Source: Vibrio sinus
GTDB lineage: Bacteria; Pseudomonadota; Gammaproteobacteria; Enterobacterales; Vibrionaceae
Reading direction: 5' to 3'
Assembly: GCF_023634645.1 (NCBI RefSeq)
Contig: NZ_JAMKMR010000008.1
Location: 1-64,000, forward strand
Length of the DNA stretch: 64,000 nucleotides
This document shows positions 1-8,848 of this stretch, in pieces (position 1 is the first letter of the stretch; every line of letters begins with the position of its first letter). The position numbers and the translations under genes are program-made. The notes beneath the pieces were generated by a model that ran no database searches, was not told the DNA's origin, and was given only the letters and a program-made list of their open reading frames with translations.

Positions 1-34
1 TGTTCAGGGTTAGCCATTACCACTAACCCTACAT

Positions 35-1033
35 TTAGCGGCTACATGTTTGATAATTGTCTGGCGTACAGACCTTTAGCGGGGTATAAATCACTTTTTG
101 ATAGTGCTCTTTTTGGACAATTTTAAGTAGAGTAAAAATGGCTTGCTTACCCATTTCATAAGGGTTTTGCCCAATATTTGCGCTGGCCAGATGATCTTTG
201 AGCATTGCTAATTGAGAAGCAGAGGCATCCGAGATAACAATGGCCACCTCGTTTGTTCGCACTTTATCCTTGTATGGCTCTATCATTTTCCTGTAGGCTG
301 CCTCATCATTTTGTGGCCAACCACCTACAGCGACAAAGGAATCTGCAATGATTCTTTTTCCTTTTAACATTGAGTCCATTTGCTTAAGCGCTCTGTCTAG
401 CTGGTCAAAATTGTAAAAAGGTTTTCTCACTTCCGTCCATCCATTGTCATCTTTTAACATTTCACCGGGCGGGTTCTGATACGTTTTACCAGATAAAACC
501 GAGCGGACTCCCATAATTCTCAAATTCAAATTTGGCGAATCTGGCCGTCCAGATTGAATAATGAGCGTTCCCCCATTAGGTCGCAGCCTTTTTAACTGTT
601 CTCCGAGTGCTTTGCCTAACTCAAAGTTATTCGTTCCTATATAGGAAGAACGTAAATCTTGATATTTCTTTAACGTTTCAGCATCGAAGTCCGCATCATA
701 GGTAACAATGGGAATACCAGCCTTCTTCGCCAGCTCAACACTATTTTCTGCAAGAAATGCTGACTGAGTAACGGCTATTGCAATTCCATCAACACCTTCA
801 GAAATGAGCTGTTTAACAATTTTATCTTGCACTCTTACATTGGCTTTTTCCGGTCCTCGATAAATGCATTTGACACTTGGTAACTGTTTTGCAGCATCTA
901 CACAACCATACTTACTTTGATCGAAAAAAGTGCCGTAAAACTTAGGTACTACAGCAAAAGTATATTCTTTCGCATGAGCTAAAAATGAATAAGAATAAGC
1001 AAGTAGCATGGCCGTCAAAAAACACTTCTTCAT
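35..1033 (-). CDS. periplasmic sugar-type substrate-binding protein
   Basis: A 332-residue protein with a clear signal peptide (basic MKK, hydrophobic core, cleavage probably after SFLAHA near residue 21), so it should be periplasmic. The mature part has the two-lobe layout of ribose/TorT-like binding proteins: an FYGTFFDQSKYGC segment, a GVDGIAIA strand, IPIVTYDADF, then SSYIGTNNFELGKALGEQL, which is the usual second ligand-contact and hinge region. No permease or ATPase gene is next to it. It follows the GGDEF-EAL gene on the same strand with a 109-bp gap, so it may work as a ligand sensor feeding that membrane signalling protein rather than in uptake. That role is inference. The ligand is unknown. 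TorT-like sensing is an alternative reading. Confidence 0.8.
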   Translation of the reverse strand: MKKCFLTAMLLAYSYSFLAHAKEYTFAVVPKFYGTFFDQSKYGCVDAAKQLPSVKCIYRGPEKANVRVQDKIVKQLISEGVDGIAIAVTQSAFLAENSVELAKKAGIPIVTYDADFDAETLKKYQDLRSSYIGTNNFELGKALGEQLKRLRPNGGTLIIQSGRPDSPNLNLRIMGVRSVLSGKTYQNPPGEMLKDDNGWTEVRKPFYNFDQLDRALKQMDSMLKGKRIIADSFVAVGGWPQNDEAAYRKMIEPYKDKVRTNEVAIVISDASASQLAMLKDHLASANIGQNPYEMGKQAIFTLLKIVQKEHYQKVIYTPLKVCTPDNYQTCSR

Positions 1034-1142
1034 ACATGTTCCTTTGTATACATTCAGCGTATCATGACGTTGTCTCGCCCCTATACCTAACGTTGAAGCT
1101 AAGCTTATCTCGCTGAACTCGGGTCTCGAATTTAATTATAGA

Positions 1143-3635
1143 CTAGGGCGTATTGCTATATTTATCTATAAGCTCAGCAAGCGGTAAGGCAGGGTCAAAT
1201 AAATAACCTTGAAGTTCATGACATCCCAGTGTTTTCAAATGTTTTTGTTGTTCGTGAGTTTCCACACCTTCAGCCACTACATTTAACCCCATTGACAGCC
1301 CAATCAAGACGATGGTTTTAACAACGGTCGCATTACGGTTGTCTACCTCCATCTTCATCACAAATTCGCGGTCAATTTTTATTTCTGTAATGGGCAGAGA
1401 ATTGAGATAACGAAGTGAGGAATATCCAGTACCAAAATCGTCTAGAGAGATGCCAAATCCCATCGCGTTTAATTGGGTAAGAATTGGCAGCACTTTATCC
1501 AAATCTTCTAGCAATACGTTTTCAGTCAATTCAAAAGTAATATTACTAGGTTCAATGTTTCGACTCTTTACGATATCTGTCGCCATATTATAAAAGTTGC
1601 CATCCAAAAGCTGAATCGGAGAAATATTGATAGCAAGTTTGACAGCACCACCCATTTGCCTATTGAGCGCGTTGATGTCATCACAAGCTTTTTGCAACAC
1701 AAATTCTCCTATAGCAATAATGAGCCCCGTTTTCTCCGCAATTTGTATAAACACATCTGGGCGAACCATACCCAGCTTTTCTGAGTTCCAACGACATAAG
1801 GCCTCAACGCCAAGTATGTCACCCGTTTCTGCACTCAGTTTAGGTTGATAATGGACAGAGATTTCTTCATTTTTAAGCGCATTTCGCAGGCTTTCCTCCA
1901 CCTGAAAATGATAATGAACCTCATCATCGAGCTTGTGATCGTAAAATAGTATTTGCCCTTTGCTTTGCTCTTTAGAACGATATAAAGCGATATCTGATTT
2001 AGACAGTAAACTAGAGAAGCTGCTTCCGTCATCAGGAGATATTGAAACTCCGATACTACAAGACACTATGATGGTTGCTCTGCTCAGAGAAAACGATTCA
2101 TCAAATACTCTACGAATCGCATCAGCTTTATCTTTCGCTTCTTGCTTAGAACTGACTTGATAGCCAAATACAAACTCATCTCCACCGAAACGTGCTAATA
2201 CATCTTGCTCACCACACAATATTTCAAACCGCTTTCCCACCGCTTTAAGTAACTCATCACCAACATGATGCCCATAGGTATCATTGATTCGCTTAAAGTC
2301 ATCAAGATCAACAAACATCAGCGCAAAAAAGTCGCCAGACTGACGACTATGCTCCAACCCTTTCTTCAAGTTTTCTTCAAGCATAGTGCGATTTGGAATA
2401 GAGGTGAGAGAGTCAATGGTAGCCAATTTACGTAACTGCTCCTGACTGTCCTCAAGAGCGCGAATATTGTCGCTAATATTCATCTGATACAAAACAAAAC
2501 GTCGGCGTAAAAAGCGACTGACTGCCAAAGAAAATAAGAGGAGAATGCCTGAAAGCGTAAACAAAATCACGAGAATGCGATACAGCTGATGCTTGTGTTG
2601 CTTTTCCAATTCAGTCAATTGTGGTGCGATCAGTGTTTCAATGTCAGAAGTAAACACACCGGTACCAATGATCCAGCCCCAAGATTCTATTAGTCGGATG
2701 TAGCTAATCTTATCAGGGCTGTTAATGCTCTCTGGAACATAAGGGCTGTCATATCGAACATACCCTTCTAAACCAGCTAAACTTTTGTTAAGTGAAGCCA
2801 TAAAAAGATTAAACAACGGCATCTCTGTATTACCAATACGTGTCTCGTCCTTATGTGCCAATGTTTTACCTTCTAGGTCCACGACAAATACATAATTGTC
2901 ATTGCCGTAGCGCAATTTTGTTAGCCATAATAGCATCCGTCGTTTTATCTCGGCTTCTACGTCCGCTACATATTCACCCGTACCAATAAACCAATCGTAA
3001 GGCTTGAAATGTTTGGCATAACCTATCTTTTCAAATTCCTTATCGCCTTCTCCCGGCTTTTTGAACCACCAGCGATAAAACGCGCTACCATCTTTCGACG
3101 CCTTAATTAAATCAATATGCTCTTTAACAATGAATGTCCCTCTGAGATCTTGTACGCCAATTTTTGAGGTACCTTCTATGTGAGGCAGTAATGGATGCAT
3201 GACATTAACGCCATCCATTTGAAAGATAAAATAATATCCTCTTCCTTCGTTAAACCGGACGTTAAAAAGCGCCTGGTGTATTAAACGAATGATCTGCTGT
3301 TTTTCTAGTCCGGGGTTAGCATTGTAAATCCCTTCCACCACTTGATAGGCTTCTTCAACACGAGACTCTATATCCCGTTTAAGCAGCTTAATTGTTAAGC
3401 TTTTCTCATATTCTATTTGCTGATAAACATTGTTGATCTGGTTCTTAATAATAGCTTGCTGATTAGCCACAAAGTCATCTCTCAAACCATTAACTAAATC
3501 CTGCGTACGACGGTTTTCCTCCGTCACTAGAACCACCGCGATAACCAAAATAAAAACCAACATTAAGGCCACAGGCAGCACCTGAATGCTTCTTAATATC
3601 CAACGCTCTGTACTTGAGTTAATTTTCTGATTCAT
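1143..3635 (-). CDS. membrane Cache-GGDEF-EAL cyclic-di-GMP protein
   Basis: An 830-residue inner-membrane signalling protein. TM1 is at about residues 15-38. Two Cache-like periplasmic segments follow (YYFIFQMDG...WFIGTGEYV, then VFVVDLEGK...GWIIGTGVF). TM2 is near 350-375, GGDEF at about 405-560 and EAL at about 575-825. The cyclase motif RFGGDEF is intact, but the RxxD inhibitory site that usually lies just upstream reads GEQD, so product inhibition is probably absent. The phosphodiesterase residues look intact (EALCRW, ELTEN, LDDFGTGYSS, KIDREF, AEGVE). Both activities are therefore possible and the net direction cannot be told. It probably senses a small molecule outside the membrane and changes cyclic-di-GMP inside. 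It lies upstream of the binding-protein gene on the same strand. Confidence 0.9.
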   Translation of the reverse strand: MNQKINSSTERWILRSIQVLPVALMLVFILVIAVVLVTEENRRTQDLVNGLRDDFVANQQAIIKNQINNVYQQIEYEKSLTIKLLKRDIESRVEEAYQVVEGIYNANPGLEKQQIIRLIHQALFNVRFNEGRGYYFIFQMDGVNVMHPLLPHIEGTSKIGVQDLRGTFIVKEHIDLIKASKDGSAFYRWWFKKPGEGDKEFEKIGYAKHFKPYDWFIGTGEYVADVEAEIKRRMLLWLTKLRYGNDNYVFVVDLEGKTLAHKDETRIGNTEMPLFNLFMASLNKSLAGLEGYVRYDSPYVPESINSPDKISYIRLIESWGWIIGTGVFTSDIETLIAPQLTELEKQHKHQLYRILVILFTLSGILLLFSLAVSRFLRRRFVLYQMNISDNIRALEDSQEQLRKLATIDSLTSIPNRTMLEENLKKGLEHSRQSGDFFALMFVDLDDFKRINDTYGHHVGDELLKAVGKRFEILCGEQDVLARFGGDEFVFGYQVSSKQEAKDKADAIRRVFDESFSLSRATIIVSCSIGVSISPDDGSSFSSLLSKSDIALYRSKEQSKGQILFYDHKLDDEVHYHFQVEESLRNALKNEEISVHYQPKLSAETGDILGVEALCRWNSEKLGMVRPDVFIQIAEKTGLIIAIGEFVLQKACDDINALNRQMGGAVKLAINISPIQLLDGNFYNMATDIVKSRNIEPSNITFELTENVLLEDLDKVLPILTQLNAMGFGISLDDFGTGYSSLRYLNSLPITEIKIDREFVMKMEVDNRNATVVKTIVLIGLSMGLNVVAEGVETHEQQKHLKTLGCHELQGYLFDPALPLAELIDKYSNTP

Positions 3636-3876
3636 GAACTTTTGTTATTTCTTAGCTATCTAGGCTGGCCGCCAATACTCACTTTCATACATTGAGTATA
3701 GTGCGCCCAGTTATTTCGCTTGAAATATGATGCTAACAATGAATTAACGCTTTGCTTTTATTACCTTTTACCGTCTATCGTTCAATTAAAAATATTACTC
3801 CCATCTGTTGCATTCAATACAAAGCGTGTTAATGTAGCGCCACATTTGAAAATAATTATCATTTCCATCAATAATA
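3636..3876. other. divergent intergenic region
   Basis: This 241-bp region separates the minus-strand GGDEF-EAL gene from the plus-strand MFS gene and must hold both promoters. The only clear element is the Fur-box-like sequence next to the MFS start. I see no RNA gene or convincing small ORF. The 119-codon frame starting at 3720 is out of frame with the transporter and has no family features. Confidence 0.6.
3848..3866 (+). promoter_or_regulatory. Fur-box-like operator
   Basis: The sequence GAAAATAATTATCATTTCC matches the 19-bp Fur consensus (GATAATGATAATCATTATC) at 14 of 19 positions by my count, including the TTATCATT core. It ends 10 bp before the MFS ATG, where a bound repressor would block transcription or initiation. 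It suggests iron-dependent repression of the transporter. A chance match in AT-rich DNA cannot be excluded. Confidence 0.5.
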
Positions 3877-5091
3877 ATGAATCAACTCAAAACTCAGTAT
3901 TTTGTAGCTATCTTAATGAGCCTTTGGCTGCTAGGGCTTGCAGGTGTGTCTTTCTATCTACCTGCTATGCCACTATTAGGGAGCCAGCTGTCCGCATCCG
4001 CGTCCTTAGTAAAACTCACTATCACTTTTTACATTATTGGCAAAGCCGTCAGCATGTTTATTTACGGGCCATTTGTTGAGGCATTTGGACGTAAGCTATA
4101 CCTCGTCATTGGTATTTCATTGTTTACATTCGGCAGTGCACTGTGTGCAATGGCCAATAATATTGACTGGGTACTAATCGGACGTCTTATTCAAGGTATT
4201 GGTTGCAGTTTGTGCATATTAATGGGACGAGCGGTCATCAACGACCAATACCCCCACCGTAAGGCCGCTAGCCTATTTAGTTATATTTTTACTGGTAATG
4301 CGATTTTGTTGATGGCACTACCTATTATTGCTGGTTATATCGCAACATATTGGGGTTGGCGTGCAATTTTTTATAGTTTTTTTGTTTATGGTTTAGTACT
4401 TACCACGCTCGTCATTTCCTTTATTCCAGAAACTAACCCTGGCGCAAGTGTAAAAAATCTAGAGTTGAAGCAAATTAAACATAACTACTGGCAAATTATT
4501 AAGAATAAATCCTTCTGGGGAGTAGTATTACTGATCGCTTTAATGACAGCTGGAGAAAAAGTGTTCACAACCAGCGCATCCTATACCTTTATCGATACTC
4601 TGCATTACAGCAAAGTCAATTTTGGCTATTTGTTAAGTACGCTATGGTTCGCTCATTTGGCTGGAGTTGTGTTATGTGGCTGGCTGGTCATTCGCTTAGG
4701 TATTGATCGATTAATGTCTTTCGGATCAACACTGCTATTTATCTCTGCCCTTGCGTTAGGGATTGCGTCCTTGCTTAACATCAGTTCAGGGATACTGCTT
4801 GCGGGTACTATGTTCTTATATATGTTTGGCTCTGGCTTTATTATTACCACGGCTGCTGTTGCCATGGTTCGCCCTTTCCCACAACTTATTGGTTTAGCAA
4901 CAGCCATTGGTATGGCTGTTGAATTTACGTTGGCGTCTATCGCCAGTTTTATTGTGAGTCATTTCTCGCAACACTCAATAAAGCCTGTCATGTTGAGCAT
5001 TAGTACCGTCGGTGCTCTTGTCCTCATCACTTGGTTTTACTTAGTGCGTCAATCCTGTTCTGATCCAGAACTCATCGCCCAAAATGACTGA
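3877..5091 (+). CDS. MFS transporter, Bcr/CflA-like drug-efflux type
   Basis: A 404-residue, very hydrophobic protein with about 12 membrane helices. The loop after helix 2 (GPFVEAFGRKLYLVIG) is the MFS signature A, and WRAIFYSF after helix 5 resembles the Bcr/CflA drug-proton antiporter family. It should export a small molecule across the inner membrane in exchange for protons. The start at 3877 gives a normal short N-terminus before helix 1, but no good ribosome-binding site is visible. The Fur-box-like site just upstream raises the possibility of a siderophore or iron-linked substrate. It converges with the oxidoreductase gene. It is about 7 kb from the biosynthetic operon and on the other strand, so a role as product exporter is only a guess. 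Confidence 0.85.
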   Translation: MNQLKTQYFVAILMSLWLLGLAGVSFYLPAMPLLGSQLSASASLVKLTITFYIIGKAVSMFIYGPFVEAFGRKLYLVIGISLFTFGSALCAMANNIDWVLIGRLIQGIGCSLCILMGRAVINDQYPHRKAASLFSYIFTGNAILLMALPIIAGYIATYWGWRAIFYSFFVYGLVLTTLVISFIPETNPGASVKNLELKQIKHNYWQIIKNKSFWGVVLLIALMTAGEKVFTTSASYTFIDTLHYSKVNFGYLLSTLWFAHLAGVVLCGWLVIRLGIDRLMSFGSTLLFISALALGIASLLNISSGILLAGTMFLYMFGSGFIITTAAVAMVRPFPQLIGLATAIGMAVEFTLASIASFIVSHFSQHSIKPVMLSISTVGALVLITWFYLVRQSCSDPELIAQND

Positions 5092-5140
5092 ATCAGATGG
5101 TGGGTGATACCAAGTTACTTCGATATGCGGAATTCAAAGC

Positions 5141-6139
5141 TTAAAGTTTCACCAAATGATTGTACCCATTACTTGTTAAAGCGCTTTCCATGATGGCTGC
5201 GACACGCTGGCTGGATTGTGAATGCAAAATATGCGACTTTTGTTGGTTATCACGAATTAAGTTTGAAACATGTTCAATTTCATACTCAAAGCCTCCTCCA
5301 ACCGGAGGAATAGATATCTCATGAACTTTGTCTTTGTATAAAATATGAATATGCGTGGGGTTCCACCATTTTTCAGCGATCGTAATCTTCAGATCCGGCC
5401 CAGTAATAATAGCCTCACGCTTGAGATCGCGAGTAATCGATGCGCTGATTTTTCCCTTTATTTTGCCATCAAATAAGAACTCCACATTTTCATCAACCCC
5501 AGAGCCTGGATTGTCTTGTGCGTATTTGATTGAAGGCGTTACGATGGGCGTTTTAGTTAAGCGACACAAGTCGACATACAACCAGAGCGGGTAAACGCCC
5601 ACATCCAAGGTTGCTCCTCCGCTTAGATTAGGATTGAATATATTTTCCGTGGGATCGAATTTATGCCAGTTTCCAAACGCCGCCTCGACAAAATCAATAA
5701 CGACTTCATTGTTAAGGATAAATTCCGTTAAGGCTTGGTAAGCAGGAAAAGCAACGGACTTCATGGCCTCAAGTAATATCAGCCCATTCTTTTTAGCCAG
5801 TGCAGACATTTCTAACCAGTCCCTTTCATTGGTAAAAGCAGGCTTTTCTACCAGCACATGCTTGCCATTTAATAGACAGAGCTCTACTAAATTTTTGTGA
5901 TATGGGTGAATGGTCGAAATATAAACAACATCAACGTTTGCATCTTCCGCAAGCTGCCGATAAGAGCCATAACTGCTTGGACATCCATATGTATCCGCAA
6001 AGTCTTTTGCCCGTTTCTCATCCCTAGCAGCTACCGCACGGAGTTCAACGTTTTCAACGTGCTGGGTGAGGTCTGAAACAAAACGATGTGCTATGTTCCC
6101 CAGCCCTGCGATCCCCCAACGTACTATATTATTTGGCAT
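5141..6139 (-). CDS. Gfo/Idh/MocA-family NAD(P)-dependent oxidoreductase
   Basis: A 332-residue cytoplasmic oxidoreductase. The N-terminal Rossmann fold carries WGIAGLGNIAHRF (GxGxxA/H nucleotide-binding loop), followed by the family EKP motif in HVLVEKPAF near residue 98. The C-terminal half is the alpha/beta substrate domain with GGATLDVGVYPL, where the catalytic Asp/His region of the family lies. This family includes glucose-fructose oxidoreductase, inositol dehydrogenase and trans-dihydrodiol dehydrogenases. The substrate cannot be told. The ATG is preceded by AGGGAT at good spacing. It is divergent from the binding-protein gene at 6298 across a short region with an inverted repeat. No link to the polyketide operon is evident. 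Confidence 0.85.
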   Translation of the reverse strand: MPNNIVRWGIAGLGNIAHRFVSDLTQHVENVELRAVAARDEKRAKDFADTYGCPSSYGSYRQLAEDANVDVVYISTIHPYHKNLVELCLLNGKHVLVEKPAFTNERDWLEMSALAKKNGLILLEAMKSVAFPAYQALTEFILNNEVVIDFVEAAFGNWHKFDPTENIFNPNLSGGATLDVGVYPLWLYVDLCRLTKTPIVTPSIKYAQDNPGSGVDENVEFLFDGKIKGKISASITRDLKREAIITGPDLKITIAEKWWNPTHIHILYKDKVHEISIPPVGGGFEYEIEHVSNLIRDNQQKSHILHSQSSQRVAAIMESALTSNGYNHLVKL

Positions 6140-6166
6140 ATATATCCCTATTTAATTTTTCGGACA

Positions 6167-6182
6167 AATGCTAACTAGCATT
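6167..6182. promoter_or_regulatory. inverted repeat in a divergent promoter region
   Basis: AATGCTA-AC-TAGCATT has perfect 7-bp arms and a 2-bp spacer. It lies between the divergent oxidoreductase and binding-protein genes. It is the size and symmetry of a dimeric repressor operator. No cognate regulator is adjacent, so the assignment is tentative. Confidence 0.35.
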
Positions 6183-6297
6183 GGGACACCAAGTCAATCT
6201 TTGTTGAGCTATGCTATGAGATAAGATAGTGATGGGTTCCTTGAATGAAGAGGGCGCGAACAAACACTACCTGTATTACCGACAGTACGGAAACACA

Positions 6298-7053
6298 ATG
6301 TTTATTAAAGGCTATATTCGCAATTTTACTCTTATCGCTATAACGCTACTTGTTGGCTTTCCGAGTATTGCTAAAGACATATATTTAGTAACTGGATATG
6401 ACTATCCTCCGTATGCAGATAAAAACCTACCCAACGGAGGGTTTGCCAGTGACCTTGTGGTGACGGTATTTAGCAGCATGGATAATGTCGGGCGAGTTTC
6501 ATTAGCTTTCGAGCCATGGAAAAGAGGATATGACAATACAAAAATTGGCAAGTTTCTCGCTACTTTCCCTTACCGAAAAACGGCTGACAGAGAAAAGGAT
6601 TTTCTGTATAGCGACCCTATCGTATCCATCAATACCGTTGTCTTTATCAACCACAATTCAACCTTAACATTGGCTACACTTGAAGGGGCTAAAGCATGCC
6701 TTCCACTAGGATATACGGATAAGGCAATAAAAGATCTTGTTGAACGAAAAATAGTCACTTTGCAACGACCTACTCAGTTGGAAAATTGTTTCCAAATGAT
6801 GAAAGCTGGACGCGTCGATTTCATACCGATAAACGACATGGTGGGCAATGAGTTCCTTCACTCTCACAGCACCTTGAATGCGGCTCATTTTAAGCATCTT
6901 CCTGAGCCTATCTCAAAAGGATATTTACATTTAATGGTGTCTAAACAACACCCAGGCTCTAAACAATATATCAAGCAGTTTAATAAATATTTAGAGCGAA
7001 TTAAATCTTCTGGTCAATATAATAGATTAAAAGAAAAACATAATATACCTTGA
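6298..7053 (+). CDS. periplasmic solute-binding protein, family 3 type
   Basis: About 251 residues. The reading frame is open from a GTG at 6229, but I chose the ATG at 6298 because it places a standard signal peptide at the N-terminus (MFIKGYIRN, then a hydrophobic run, then cleavage after FPSIAKD or just before it). The mature protein begins DIYLVTGYDYPPYADKN, the typical opening of family 3 amino-acid-type binding proteins. It continues with FEPWKRGYD, FATFPYRKTADRE and YSDPIV, as in the orphan periplasmic binding proteins common in Vibrio and Shewanella. No transporter genes adjoin, so it may be an orphan sensor or scavenging protein. The ligand is unknown. Confidence 0.8.
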   Translation: MFIKGYIRNFTLIAITLLVGFPSIAKDIYLVTGYDYPPYADKNLPNGGFASDLVVTVFSSMDNVGRVSLAFEPWKRGYDNTKIGKFLATFPYRKTADREKDFLYSDPIVSINTVVFINHNSTLTLATLEGAKACLPLGYTDKAIKDLVERKIVTLQRPTQLENCFQMMKAGRVDFIPINDMVGNEFLHSHSTLNAAHFKHLPEPISKGYLHLMVSKQHPGSKQYIKQFNKYLERIKSSGQYNRLKEKHNIP

Positions 7054-7130
7054 GTATTAGGCCAAGAAAATCGCAAAGAAATACGTTAAGATTAAGTGGA
7101 ATTTTTACCAATTAATATACGTATAATATA

Positions 7131-7529
7131 ATGAAGATTACTGGTAGCTGTAACTGTCAATCGGTTCAATTTAGCATCAAAGGTAACATTCTAGATGTTG
7201 TAAATTGCCACTGTCGCCTTTGCCGAAAAATGAACGGATCAGCCTTTTCTACATACGCTGTTATCCATCAGCCTAATTTCGAGCTTCTAACAGGGGTTTT
7301 ACACTCTTTCGCTGTCTCTGAGTTTGCTAGAAAACATTTTTGTAGGCAATGTGGTACACCTATTTTCAACTCAAACCCAACTAAATATCCTGACTTTACT
7401 ATCCTGCATTATGGTTGTTTAGATAATCATCAAGATTTCAAACCAAGCGTGAATATTTACACTCGCTCCAAACTCGATTGGGTGAATGTATTGGATAGTT
7501 TACCCAGCTATTGTACCTCAATACAGTGA
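7131..7529 (+). CDS. GFA (glutathione-dependent formaldehyde-activating-like) zinc protein
   Basis: A 132-residue protein with the full cysteine pattern of the GFA/CENP-V fold: GSCNCQSVQF at the N-terminus, NCHCRLCRKMNG near residue 30, and FCRQCGTPIF near residue 80. These residues bind structural and catalytic zinc in the family. Despite the family name, most members have no proven reaction, and no substrate can be assigned. It lies 77 bp after the binding-protein gene on the same strand and is followed by a 466-bp gap. It is probably a stand-alone housekeeping or detoxification gene. Confidence 0.85.
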   Translation: MKITGSCNCQSVQFSIKGNILDVVNCHCRLCRKMNGSAFSTYAVIHQPNFELLTGVLHSFAVSEFARKHFCRQCGTPIFNSNPTKYPDFTILHYGCLDNHQDFKPSVNIYTRSKLDWVNVLDSLPSYCTSIQ

Positions 7530-7626
7530 CCAATAGCTTCAACACACCAAGTGTGTAATGATCAAGAAACAATCGATTAAAGCTTGGTTTTTATTGTTTA
7601 GATAAGCACCTTTATTAAAGCACAAT

Positions 7627-7654
7627 AAAAAATGCCTGCAGATAAACTGCAGGC
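7627..7654 (-). terminator. Rho-independent terminator (minus strand)
   Basis: The stem GCCTGCAG (7634-7641) pairs with CTGCAGGC (7647-7654) around a 5-nt loop. On the minus strand it is followed by A then six T's (7632-7627). It ends structured RNA copy 1 and could also stop transcription from the LuxR-type gene. Confidence 0.75.
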
Positions 7655-7759
7655 GAAAAACATGTCCTAGATGAAGAGGCGGACAAAATATTAGTTGGCT
7701 ATATTGCAATACTTTCATCTAAAAATATTGCGTTATGGGCTCTCGAAAAAGCCCATAAC
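7627..7759 (-). ncRNA. candidate structured small RNA, copy 1
   Basis: Read on the minus strand, this stretch folds into a perfect 10-bp hairpin (GTTATGGGCT at 7732-7741 with AGCCCATAAC at 7750-7759). A GCAATA/TATTGC hairpin follows (7706-7711 and 7726-7731), then a small TGTCC/GGACA hairpin (7663-7667 and 7681-7685) whose loop shows GCCUCU. It ends in an 8-bp GC-rich terminator stem with a U-tract. A diverged copy sits at 9540-9671 with the same order and length. Shared blocks are GAAAGTATTGC, TATAGCC and ATTTTGTCCGCCTCT. Stems differ in sequence but still pair. I do not recognise the family. No clear promoter is visible for this copy, so it could instead be a 3'-UTR element of the LuxR-type gene. 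Confidence 0.6.
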
Positions 7760-7995
7760 CCGGTATTACGTAGACTATTTTGTCTAATCGTTAATATAGA
7801 TTAAGTATATCTAGATAGTGATTCGCAAGCTACCACAATAATTACCATTTACAATGTGATAATAAAATGTTATAGCCCGATATAATTAACAGTTAAAAAG
7901 TCCAATTTTTTGACTTAATTCACATTAAGTTAAACCTAAACATTCAGTCTTTTTTATTCCCCCCCTAAGACTAAGCCTATATCTGTTCATCACTT

Positions 7996-8661
7996 CTAAC
8001 TGATTATTTTGTGTCTAATAATGTACTTCTTTGGCACATAACGGTCCCAACCCTTTGACTTACAGAAATCTATAGTCTGTGCCTGAGAAAAGGTTCCAAG
8101 TTTAGTTCTAATATTCTCCAGATACTTCCTAACAGTATTCACTTGCAGGGACAACATAAGAGAGACGCTCTTAAGACTCTCACCTTTCATTAAGAAATAT
8201 AAAACTTCCCATTCCCTTTCTGTTAGTGCTGTGGTAGGAGGGTTAAGAATGATAGATGATGCTTTAGTACCAAAAGTCGTATATATATTTATATCTATCT
8301 TTCTGGCAGGATCAGCCCAAAAAAATACACCGCTTAGCTTATTATTATAAAAGAATGTCCTTTTGTGGAAAATCCACCCCTCAAGCACCTTATGTTTACC
8401 AAATGGATGAATTTCTATAGAGCTATGGACGTCTTTAGTATCAAGTACTAGCCGATCATGCCTCTGAAACTCGGGTTCATATTCATATGTTTCTGTTGGA
8501 AGTTCGCCATCGTAGCGACCTTCTATATCGTAAGATTTAGACAGGTTTTGCAATCGCCGATAAGCTGAGTTTACGTATACATACCTGGATTGAAGATCTT
8601 TTAATCCTCCAGGTTTATCATAGCTCTCCCAGAAGTTGATCAGGTCAGAAGACAATTTCAT
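7996..8661 (-). CDS. PAS-LuxR-type transcriptional regulator
   Basis: A 221-residue protein. Residues about 10-135 resemble the PAS_4-like sensor of LuxR solos (LQSRYVYVNSAYRRLQNL, then DIEGRYDGELP). Residues about 143-205 form a LuxR/GerE helix-turn-helix (LTEREWEVLYFLMKGES, SLMLSLQVNTVRKYLENI, KLGTFSQAQ). There is no acyl-homoserine-lactone domain, so the signal is something else. AAGGGC lies about 8 nt before the ATG. It is divergent from the XRE regulator and only 1.1 kb from the end of the polyketide operon, which makes it the best local candidate for a pathway regulator. That role is inference. An inverted repeat (8685-8699) lies 24 bp upstream of its start and may be its own or the XRE protein's operator. 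Confidence 0.85.
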   Translation of the reverse strand: MKLSSDLINFWESYDKPGGLKDLQSRYVYVNSAYRRLQNLSKSYDIEGRYDGELPTETYEYEPEFQRHDRLVLDTKDVHSSIEIHPFGKHKVLEGWIFHKRTFFYNNKLSGVFFWADPARKIDINIYTTFGTKASSIILNPPTTALTEREWEVLYFLMKGESLKSVSLMLSLQVNTVRKYLENIRTKLGTFSQAQTIDFCKSKGWDRYVPKKYIIRHKIIS

Positions 8662-8684
8662 AGATGCCCTTTTTAGTGTGCACG

Positions 8685-8699
8685 ATTCAAATGTTGAAT
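8685..8699. promoter_or_regulatory. palindromic operator candidate near the LuxR-type start
   Basis: ATTCAA-ATG-TTGAAT is a perfect inverted repeat with 6-bp arms and a 3-bp spacer, 24 bp upstream of the LuxR-type ATG. It shares the TCAA/TTGA half-site with the palindrome at 8830-8844, as expected if one protein binds both. Confidence 0.45.
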
Positions 8700-8829
8700 G
8701 ATAAAATCGGAATAGCTCGAGCCAGATTATCCACGTTAAAATTAAAAAGCAGACCTAAAGGCTAACTATGCCAATAAACAGTCTACTTATCGGGCCCCAG
8801 TGTTAAGCAAGAAAACCGAGCTCAATCAA

Positions 8830-8844
8830 TACTCAACTTGAGTA
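8830..8844. promoter_or_regulatory. palindromic operator candidate, 15 bp
   Basis: TACTCAA-C-TTGAGTA is a perfect palindrome with 7-bp arms. It lies about 50 bp upstream of the likely -35 box of the XRE gene. An XRE-type dimer would suit a site of this size. Binding is not proven. Confidence 0.45.
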
Positions 8845-8848
8845 ATAT

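Larger units (their letters stand above)
7530..7995. other. 466-bp intergenic region holding a structured RNA element
   Basis: No coding sequence is visible. The left third contains the first copy of the structured element (7627-7759, minus strand). The right part is very AT-rich and has a weak stem (AGTCTT at 7946-7951 with AAGACT at 7967-7972) around a run of C's that may mark the 3' end of the LuxR-type gene. Confidence 0.7.

Noticed and set aside
3720..4079. 119-codon frame overlapping the start of the MFS gene
   Set aside because: It overlaps the transporter in another frame, and the shared region is clearly transporter coding sequence.
6229..6297. GTG start at 6229 for the binding-protein gene
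   Set aside because: It would put 23 hydrophilic residues in front of an otherwise standard signal peptide. The ATG at 6298 is the better start.
7122..7127. TATAAT just before the GFA gene as a -10 box
   Set aside because: Transcription from it would start inside the gene, and no -35 sits at the right distance.
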